Origin: QHCA01 sp038237645
GTDB lineage: Bacteria; Actinomycetota; Actinomycetes; Mycobacteriales; QHCA01
Length of the DNA: 8,561 bases
Direction of reading: 5' to 3'
NCBI GenBank assembly: GCA_038237645.1
Contig: JBBRYN010000100.1
Span: 1 to 8,561, forward strand
In this document: positions 1-4,619 of the stretch, piece by piece
Position numbering within the stretch: the stretch's first letter is position 1
Layout: the number at the start of each line of letters is the position of its first letter
Notes under the pieces: generated by a model
Database searches by the model: none
What the model saw: only the letters and a program-made list of their open reading frames with translations
Told to the model about the DNA's origin: nothing
Translations under genes and position numbers: made by a program

Positions 1-90
1 CTCGACGAGCTGTCGCCCGCCTGCGCCGCGGCCGCCGACCGCGTCGCGGCTGACCTGCGCACCCGGCTAGGTGTGCGCCGGGTTCATTAG
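1..90 (+). CDS. C-terminal end of an unidentified protein (5' part outside window)
   Basis: Reading from base 1 in frame 1 gives 29 residues, starting LDELSPACAAAADRV and ending RTRLGVRRVH, followed by TAG at 88-90. Nearly every codon ends in G or C, which fits real coding sequence in this genome. The piece looks like one amphipathic helix rich in Ala and Arg. The final helix of IclR-type regulator effector domains can look like this, but the fragment is too short to assign a family. Its stop overlaps the stop of the converging HxlR gene by three bases (TAG at 88-90 on plus, TAA at 87-89 on minus), so there is no room for a separate terminator between them. Confidence 0.6.
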   Translation, partial: LDELSPACAAAADRVAADLRTRLGVRRVH

Positions 91-491
91 GCGCGCGGTC
101 GACCGGAGGCGTCGTAGTGCGCGCGTGCGTCGTGGACGTCGTCGAGGTGCTCACCCGACCATACGACGAGTGTCGCGAACACGGGGGCGAGGCTCTTGCC
201 CAGCTCGGTGATCTCGTATTCGACTCGCGGCGGGATTTCGGTGTAGTGGGTGCGAGTGACGAGTCCGTCGCGTTCCAGTTGTCGCAGTCGTTGGGTCAGG
301 ACCTTCGACGTGATGGTGCCGACATGCTTCTGCAGGTCGACGAACCGCTGCCGGCCGTACTCGTTCAGCTTCCACAGGATCGGAGTTGTCCACCGGCTGA
401 AAACCAGATCGACAACGGGGGTGATCGGGCATGATTCTGGCCCGACCGTCCGGTTCGCCGCAGGAGCCGTCGTCGCGATCGTTCGCGGCAT
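87..491 (-). CDS. HxlR-family winged-helix transcriptional regulator
   Basis: This 134-residue protein is of normal length for the HxlR family: small dimeric cytoplasmic DNA-binding regulators, often sensing thiol-reactive, quinone or aldehyde stress. Family landmarks are visible. A conserved Cys at residue 21 (CPITPVVDLV) is followed by the SRWTTPILWKL helix at about 32-42. The recognition region is SKVLTQRLRQLERDGLV at 62-78, and the wing PPRVEYEITELGKSL at 87-101 is nearly diagnostic. Residues 1-16 are a variable tail. The ATG at 489-491 is preceded by GGAGG at 496-500, four bases away. The gene is transcribed away from the MFS pump at 601, and the shared 109-base space contains a palindrome. 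The usual arrangement of this family suggests it controls that pump, and probably itself. The inducer cannot be deduced; Cys21 makes redox sensing possible but unproven. Confidence 0.95.
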   Translation of the reverse strand: MPRTIATTAPAANRTVGPESCPITPVVDLVFSRWTTPILWKLNEYGRQRFVDLQKHVGTITSKVLTQRLRQLERDGLVTRTHYTEIPPRVEYEITELGKSLAPVFATLVVWSGEHLDDVHDARAHYDASGRPRA

Positions 492-600
492 GTTGCCTCC
501 AGAGCCAGTATCCCCTAGGTACCTAATGTCTTTACGATGCTAGCTTCGCTGCGCGCGCGGCGCCAATCGCCGTGACCGCGACATCCGAAGGAGCCGTGCC
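492..600. promoter_or_regulatory. Divergent intergenic region with candidate HxlR operator
   Basis: This 109-base space separates the HxlR regulator (minus strand) from the MFS pump (plus strand) and must hold both promoters. At 516-525 lies a perfect 10-bp palindrome, TAGGTACCTA, in an A/T-richer patch (about 505-540). TACGAT at 533-538 could be a plus-strand -10 box for the pump, although no good -35 stands at the usual distance; the palindrome would then lie in the -35/spacer zone, where a repressor could block transcription. On the minus strand, ATACT near 508-512 is a weak -10 candidate. The palindrome is seen directly; its role as HxlR operator is inferred from position. Confidence 0.55.
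587..593 (+). promoter_or_regulatory. Ribosome binding site of the MFS pump
   Basis: GAAGGAG sits seven bases before the GTG at 601-603, ideal spacing. This decides the GTG as start over any later codon, because residues 1-25 are an ordinary hydrophilic tail before the first membrane helix. Confidence 0.85.
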
Positions 601-2085
601 GTGTCTGTCCCTGAAACAACGAAAACGCCACGCCCGTACGCAGCCGAGGTAGCGTCGGTCGTACGACACCCCGGTCGCGTACTGGCGTTCTTGTGCATTG
701 CGCAGTTCATGGTGTTTCTCGACGTCTCGATCGTGAACGTCGCGTTGCCCTCGATCCAGACCAGCCTGCACGTCAGCGAGGCGACGCTGCCCTACGTCGT
801 CACCGCCTACGGCACGGTGCTGGGCGGTTTCTTGCTGTTCGGGTCGCGGTTGGCCGACGCCTTCGGTCGCCGCCGGCTGCTGCGGATCGGGCTTGCTGTG
901 TTCGGTACGGCGTCGCTCGTCGCCGGCTTGTCGACTGATCCGACGATGCTGTTCGTGGCACGCGGCGTACAGGGCCTCGGGTCGGCGCTGATCGCGCCCG
1001 CGGCACTGAGCACGCTGACGACGACTTTCGCCGAAGGCCCCGAACGGACGAAGGCACTCGGTGTGTGGGGGGCGCTCACCGGAATCGCGTCGGTATGCGG
1101 TGTCGTCTTCGGCGGCCTGCTCACCCAGGGCCCGGGTTGGCGCTGGATCTTTTTCATCAACGTCCCGATCGCCCTCGCCGCCCTCCTGTCCGCCCCCGCA
1201 GTGCTACCTGAGAGCCGCGAAGGCAGTAGGCGACGGTTCGACGTTGCCGGGGCCGTCGTACTCACCGGGGCGCTTCTGCTGCTGATCTACACCCTCGACG
1301 AGGCAATCAGCGCGGGCTGGGCCGAGGCCCGCATCCTCGGCGGGATCGCTGGCGCTGTCGTGCTTCTCGGCGCGTTCGTCGCCGTCGAACGGCGCGCCGA
1401 CGCCCCGTTGGTCCCGTTCAGCGTCTTCCGGCTTCCGGCCCTGCGGTCGGCGAATCTGGCCACGTTGTTCCTGCTCGGGTGTGTGGTCACGGTGTTCTTC
1501 TTCGCAAGCCTGTTCATGCAGCAGGTCCTTGGCTACTCGGCGCTCAAGACGGGTATGGCGTATGTCCCGCTCGCGGTCATCGTCGCGGTCGGTGCCGGTC
1601 TCGCCTCCGGGGTGGTGGCGAAGGTGCCGGCGAAGCTCGTGTTGACCGCCGGGCTGGTCATGGCGACCGGTGGGCTGCTGATGCTGTCGCGGCTGCCCGG
1701 CCACGCCGGCTACGCCGCCGACGTGTTGCCCGCGTTTCTGATCATCGGGTTGGGCATGGGCCTTGCGTTCGTGCCACTGCAGATCGCGGCGCAGACCGGT
1801 GTGCAGGAACATCAGGCCGGTCTCGCGGCCGGGCTGATCAACACCAGCCAGGAAGTCGGCGGCGCGCTGGGTGTCGCGGTCGCGGCCAGCATCGCATTCA
1901 GCCGGATCGCCGACCTGACCAGGCGCGCGCACGGCAACGCCGCTCTGATCCTCGAGGGTCGGACCAGCGTGTTTCATCACGCCTTTTTCGTCGGGTCGTG
2001 CTTCGCTGCCGGCGCGCTGCTGATCTCGCTCGTGCTGCTCAGAATTCCTGCGGCCGAAGCCGATCAGCGGCCGATGAACGCGTGA
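601..2085 (+). CDS. DHA2-family MFS drug efflux transporter (14 TM, EmrB/QacA type)
   Basis: This 494-residue membrane protein is of the usual size for 14-helix drug:proton antiporters. A cytoplasmic tail of about 25 residues precedes TM1. Motif D1 with a membrane-buried acid is at 37-51 (MVFLDVSIVNVALPS, Asp41). Motif A follows TM2 at about 81-94 (GSRLADAFGRRRLL). Motif B is at 121-133 (RGVQGLGSALIAP, Arg121). The motif C region, ending GPGWRWIFFINVP, is at about 165-189 and is typical of DHA2 exporters. Further hydrophobic segments continue to about residue 483, followed by a short charged tail. It should expel lipophilic or cationic toxic compounds, using the proton gradient, across the cytoplasmic membrane; the substrate cannot be read from sequence. 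It is divergent from the HxlR regulator, the probable repressor. It ends 34 bases before the stop of the convergent DUF5999 gene. Confidence 0.95.
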   Translation: MSVPETTKTPRPYAAEVASVVRHPGRVLAFLCIAQFMVFLDVSIVNVALPSIQTSLHVSEATLPYVVTAYGTVLGGFLLFGSRLADAFGRRRLLRIGLAVFGTASLVAGLSTDPTMLFVARGVQGLGSALIAPAALSTLTTTFAEGPERTKALGVWGALTGIASVCGVVFGGLLTQGPGWRWIFFINVPIALAALLSAPAVLPESREGSRRRFDVAGAVVLTGALLLLIYTLDEAISAGWAEARILGGIAGAVVLLGAFVAVERRADAPLVPFSVFRLPALRSANLATLFLLGCVVTVFFFASLFMQQVLGYSALKTGMAYVPLAVIVAVGAGLASGVVAKVPAKLVLTAGLVMATGGLLMLSRLPGHAGYAADVLPAFLIIGLGMGLAFVPLQIAAQTGVQEHQAGLAAGLINTSQEVGGALGVAVAASIAFSRIADLTRRAHGNAALILEGRTSVFHHAFFVGSCFAAGALLISLVLLRIPAAEADQRPMNA

Positions 2086-2119
2086 CAGGCCCGGCTTGGC
2101 GTTGGTAGTCGCCGGTTGG

Positions 2120-2320
2120 TCAGGCGGCGAGCCACTCGAAGTCGGTGGGCCGGTGCGGCGCGATGACCCTGCCGTCGGGCAGCAACTCGCCGGTGTCGTC
2201 GAAGAGCACGACGCCGTTGCAGAGCAGGCTCCATCCCTGCTCCGGGTGGCCGCTGGTCACGCGGGCCGCCTCGCGATCGATGGCCTCGGCGCTCGGGCAG
2301 GGCGGCTGGTGGTGGCACAT
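2120..2320 (-). CDS. DUF5999 family small Cys/His protein
   Basis: This 66-residue protein of unknown function is recognised as DUF5999, a family common in Streptomyces and related actinobacteria. It opens MCHHQPPCPSAEAIDREAAR and continues with HPEQGWSLLCNGVVLF and DTGELLPDGRVIAPHRP, all family hallmarks. Three Cys (2, 8 and about 36) and several His could bind a metal, which is my inference only. There is no signal peptide or membrane segment, so it is probably cytoplasmic. I chose the ATG at 2318-2320 because family members begin at MC(H/Q)HQPPCP and have about this length. The frame stays open upstream to a TTG at 2381-2383 (87 residues), but that extension is not family-like. No strong Shine-Dalgarno precedes the ATG (only AGG about ten bases upstream). 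It faces the MFS gene tail-to-tail and lies about 100 bases beyond the phosphatase gene on the same strand. Confidence 0.85.
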   Translation of the reverse strand: MCHHQPPCPSAEAIDREAARVTSGHPEQGWSLLCNGVVLFDDTGELLPDGRVIAPHRPTDFEWLAA

Positions 2321-2421
2321 CTCGGTGACCTGTCTGGGAGAGAAGCATTCGTCGATGTCAACATTGTCGGCCGCCGGATCCAAACACTAAATGATTACTT
2401 CCGGCCATGTGGATGGCCCCT
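2321..2421 (-). other. Gap between phosphatase and DUF5999 genes
   Basis: This gap of about 100 bases includes an A/T-rich island (2381-2400) rare for this genome, a small hairpin at 2403-2418, and a perfect minus-strand TTGACA hexamer (TGTCAA on plus, 2356-2361). No TANNNT -10 box stands 16-19 bases downstream of the hexamer, so I do not call a full promoter, but the A/T-rich character makes a separate DUF5999 promoter here likely. The stretch is also an open reading frame in phase with DUF5999, which I regard as untranslated leader. Confidence 0.4.
2403..2418 (-). terminator. Small hairpin just after the phosphatase stop (weak terminator candidate)
   Basis: GGCCAT and ATGGCC form a perfect 6-bp stem around a 4-base loop, starting four bases beyond the TGA of the phosphatase gene on the minus strand. 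No T-run follows, only an A/T-rich stretch, so intrinsic termination would be weak. In high-GC actinobacteria, U-less hairpins at gene ends have been proposed as terminators; this remains a candidate. Confidence 0.35.
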
Positions 2422-2904
2422 TCAGGTGTGACCGTCGCCCTCCTGGCCTTGCCGCAACGACTCGGCATAGGGCACCCAGTCGGCCAGCCGCACCGGGAGC
2501 CCTTCCGCCTCGAGCGCCGCGACCACTGCTGGGTCGTCGTCGACCACGACGGCGATGGTGCGGGTGGCCGCCAGCTGCCGCAGGACTGCCAGCTTGGTCT
2601 GCCGCGCGGGCCGGTAGTCACCGCCGCGACGCATGTGGATCTCGGTCGCGGGCAGGTCGTGGCTGCATAGCCAGGTGGCGGTGAGCCGGCGCAGGCGCTC
2701 GGGCCGCCCGGTGAGCCACACGATGTCGTGCTCCGCGCTGAGCTCGCGCGCCAGCTCCAAGCCCTCGAGCAGCGGGGGGTCGGCCGCGGCTCCGGCGAAG
2801 AATGCCCTCCAATCCTTGGGCCGCGACTCGAGGTGCACCAGCCGGTGCCGGACGTCGGCGACGACGCCGTCGATGTCGAGAACGGCGAGCGACCTGGTTA
2901 GGAC
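2422..2904 (-). CDS. HAD-superfamily phosphatase, PNKP-phosphatase-like (start codon uncertain)
   Basis: About 160 residues, with the HAD signature motifs in order if the N-terminus is taken near 2904. Motif I is DIDGVVAD (nucleophile Asp10, acid/base Asp12), motif II VWLTGRP with its Thr, and motif III the Lys in TKLAVLRQL. Motif IV is the acidic VVVDDDP. The family hydrolyses phosphate esters with Mg2+ in the cytoplasm; the layout matches small actinobacterial proteins resembling the phosphatase half of polynucleotide kinase, but the substrate is unknown. The first standard start in frame is GTG at 2836-2838, which would remove the catalytic DxD at 2869-2877 and so give a dead enzyme. Between the upstream in-frame stop (2977-2979) and 2839 there is no ATG, GTG or TTG, and the only CTG (2839-2841) is also past DxD. 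I set the start at a GTC (2902-2904), five bases after GAGGGG, as a working guess. It overlaps the DUF2630 stop. Confidence 0.7.
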   Translation of the reverse strand, partial: VLTRSLAVLDIDGVVADVRHRLVHLESRPKDWRAFFAGAAADPPLLEGLELARELSAEHDIVWLTGRPERLRRLTATWLCSHDLPATEIHMRRGGDYRPARQTKLAVLRQLAATRTIAVVVDDDPAVVAALEAEGLPVRLADWVPYAESLRQGQEGDGHT

Positions 2905-3140
2905 AGATACCCCTCGACGGTGGATGCGTCGCGCTCGGCCGCGGTGGCCGGGTCGAGCCCGGCGTCGCGCAGTGCCTCACGCTGGCGGAGCAGGTCCCAG
3001 GCCCGGTCGAGCTCGACCTCGAGTTGGCGCAGCCGCAGCCGCTCGAGGTCGGTCAGGCCGTCGCCGGTGGCATGGGCCCGGTGCAACGCGTGCTCCTCGT
3101 GCGCCAACCTCGCGATGCGCTCGTGCAGGTCGTCGTCTAC
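2898..3140 (-). CDS. DUF2630 family small helical protein, apparent GTA start
   Basis: This 80-residue protein of unknown function is recognised as DUF2630. It shows the N-terminal DDDLHERIARLAHEEHALH, the core LRQLEVELDRAWDLLRQR at about 38-55, and a C-terminal TVEGYLS where the family ends VE.Y. It is charged and helical, probably a two-helix coiled coil, cytoplasmic, and without signal or membrane segments. Family members begin with Met directly before the DD(D) stretch; here that codon is GTA (3138-3140), placed exactly five bases after GAGGAGG. The only standard upstream start in frame is a TTG at 3174-3176, which would add 12 atypical residues encoded across the ribosome binding sites and has no binding site of its own. 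I therefore favour GTA, or a sequencing or mutation change from GTG. The gene lies 56 bases after the substrate-binding protein gene, and its stop overlaps the likely phosphatase start. Confidence 0.75.
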   Translation of the reverse strand, partial: VDDDLHERIARLAHEEHALHRAHATGDGLTDLERLRLRQLEVELDRAWDLLRQREALRDAGLDPATAAERDASTVEGYLS

Positions 3141-3145
3141 GGGTG

Positions 3146-3168
3146 CCTCCTCGGTCGCCTGCCTCCTT
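3146..3168 (-). promoter_or_regulatory. Two tandem Shine-Dalgarno sequences before DUF2630
   Basis: On the minus strand AAGGAGG (3162-3168) is followed nine bases later by GAGGAGG (3146-3152). The second is five bases from the GTA that the DUF2630 family alignment demands as start. The first has no ATG, GTG or TTG within the normal range. The strong second site supports initiation at the GTA. Confidence 0.55.
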
Positions 3169-3196
3169 AAGGTCAACGTACGCCCAAACGCAAGGG

Positions 3197-4552
3197 TCAG
3201 CCGCCCGCGCCGGCGGCGCCTCCCTGGCGCAGCGCCGCCCACGTGTCGAGCACCTGCCGGACCACCCCGGGATCGGGCGGATCGCGCTCGGCATAGCCCG
3301 CCGGAAGCAGGCCCTGCTGCTCGATCGTCTGGCTGGTCCCCGCGCCGTCGGGCGGCCGGAAGCCGTCGCGGGTGTAGGCGGCCCGGCCCGCCGGGCCGCG
3401 GAGGAAGCTCAGGAACCGCTCGGCCACGGACTGGTGGACCGGGTCCACCCAGGGTGCCTTCAACACGACATAGGGATGGTCGGCGCTCAGCACGCCGTCC
3501 GGCGGGTAGTCGGCGGCGAGCGGGACCGCGGGGTCGGTGGCGTTGTAGCGGATGACATCGCGTTCGGTCGCGGGGAACGCGGACAGGTACAGCAGCGGGG
3601 TGCCCGCCTGCGCCGCACGCGCCACGCCGACGAGCAAGTCGGTGGCGGCCGGTGCCGAGGTGCTGACCAGTCGTTCGAACGCGCGGCCACCCGCGAGCTC
3701 CGCCGGCGACACGGCCTGATCGCCGTCGTAGTTCACCACAGCGAGCAGCGCGGCCAGCGCGGCCGTGTCGCGGGCCGGATCGGCGATGCCCAGCCGCATC
3801 GAGCCCCATTCGGGATGGCCGAACCGGGCCCAGCCGGCAGAGTCCTGCAGCCGCTTGACCAGGCCGAGCCACCCCACCTGCTGGTCAGGCCAGCCAACTG
3901 CCTCGGCCATCGGGCGCGGCATGGCGACGACGATCGGAGTACGCGCGACGGACGGGTTACGCGAGCCGAGCAGGTCGCGGGCCTCCGCGCGTGTTGCGGC
4001 CAGTCGCACCCAGCTGGACGCGTCGGGCGCCCAGACGTCGGGCCGGCGACCGTCCTTGCGCGTATCCCAGGTAGCGGACAGGTGACCGGCCAGCTGAGCC
4101 GACGGCTTGCTCACCACGTCGACCCGCACGCATCGGCCGTCCACCACCGGCCCGCTGTCCGACCATCGCCGCGCCAAACCCTCGAGGACCGGGGCGTGGT
4201 CGGGGGATGCGGCCACGGTCAGGGTCACCGTGCCGTCGCACCGGGTGGCGACCAGTGCGTAGCCGGTGCCGACCAGCCCCAGCCCCAGCAGGAACACCAC
4301 GCCGATCACGATCGGTGAGCCGAACCGGCGACTGCCCGTGCGAACACGGCGACCGGCCCGGCCGGTCCTCTCGCGCGCGCCCCGCCCGGCGGCCTCTTCT
4401 CGCCTGCCACGCCGGGTCCGCTGTGCGCCATCGTGCGGGTGCCGCCCCCGGCCCGAGGAGCGGCGTCCCCGGCCGGCTGCACGGCGGCGGCCGGAGCCCC
4501 GAGGCTGCCCGCCGGGTGCGGTGCTTTCGGGGCTGTGGCGTCCCGACGCCAT
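3197..4552 (-). CDS. Membrane-anchored substrate-binding-like protein without VWA domain
   Basis: This 451-residue protein has three parts. Residues 1-79 are a cytoplasmic tail rich in Arg and Gly. Residues 80-103 are one membrane helix (IVIGVVFLLGLGLVGTGYAL). The remaining 350 residues lie outside the cell and resemble type-2 periplasmic binding proteins (SBP_bac_11-like). Recognisable stretches are LTVAASPDHAPVLEGLA (about 111-127), PDVWAPDASSW (171-181), SVARTPIVVAMPRPMAEAVGW (201-221), MRLGIADPARDTAALAAL (252-269) and RFLSFLRGPAGRAAYTRDGFR (379-399). Cys105 and Cys141 could form a disulfide. Actinobacterial relatives known to me are annotated substrate-binding and VWA domain-containing proteins and continue into a VWA (MIDAS) domain after a TWAAL segment. 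This one stops 13 residues after that point. The ATG at 4550-4552 follows GGGAGG at 4564-4569 with an 11-base spacer. It lies 67 bases after the ABC gene, so a partner role with the exporter is possible. The ligand is unknown. Confidence 0.8.
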   Translation of the reverse strand: MASGRHSPESTAPGGQPRGSGRRRAAGRGRRSSGRGRHPHDGAQRTRRGRREEAAGRGARERTGRAGRRVRTGSRRFGSPIVIGVVFLLGLGLVGTGYALVATRCDGTVTLTVAASPDHAPVLEGLARRWSDSGPVVDGRCVRVDVVSKPSAQLAGHLSATWDTRKDGRRPDVWAPDASSWVRLAATRAEARDLLGSRNPSVARTPIVVAMPRPMAEAVGWPDQQVGWLGLVKRLQDSAGWARFGHPEWGSMRLGIADPARDTAALAALLAVVNYDGDQAVSPAELAGGRAFERLVSTSAPAATDLLVGVARAAQAGTPLLYLSAFPATERDVIRYNATDPAVPLAADYPPDGVLSADHPYVVLKAPWVDPVHQSVAERFLSFLRGPAGRAAYTRDGFRPPDGAGTSQTIEQQGLLPAGYAERDPPDPGVVRQVLDTWAALRQGGAAGAGG

Positions 4553-4590
4553 TGGCCTGGCGACCTCCCATCTCGTCGAGCGAACGGCGA

Positions 4591-4611
4591 GAGCCTATCC
4601 CTCCCAGGCTC
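4591..4611 (-). repeat. Inverted repeat between ABC2 and substrate-binding protein genes
   Basis: GAGCCT (4591-4596) and AGGCTC (4606-4611) form a 6-bp perfect stem with a 9-base loop, nine bases beyond the stop of the second ABC gene. No T-tract follows on the minus strand. It could attenuate read-through or stabilise the 3' end of the ABC message, but this is only positional inference; such short GC-rich inverted repeats are common by chance here. Confidence 0.3.
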
Positions 4612-4619
4612 AGGCGAGC

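Noticed and set aside
1204..1980. 258-codon minus-strand frame
   Set aside because: Antisense of the MFS pump; its composition of Arg, Gln, Asp and Gly has the look of a shadow frame.
2086..2119. Possible bidirectional terminator between the MFS and DUF5999 genes
   Set aside because: Only a 5-bp CCGGC/GCCGG pair with a 15-base loop and no T-run is present, which is expected by chance at this GC content.
2332..2361. Perfect TTGACA on the minus strand as a DUF5999 promoter
   Set aside because: No TANNNT element lies 16-19 bases downstream, and the hexamer also falls inside an open frame. It is noted in the gap entry but not called as a promoter.
3141..3872. Long upstream extension of the DUF2630 frame on the minus strand (up to 324 codons in total)
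   Set aside because: It overlaps the well-supported binding-protein gene in another frame and has shadow-like composition. Only the last 81 codons (2898-3140) match DUF2630.
2633..4318. 561-codon open frame on the plus strand
   Set aside because: Antisense to the phosphatase, DUF2630 and binding-protein genes; the Arg-rich composition matches no family.
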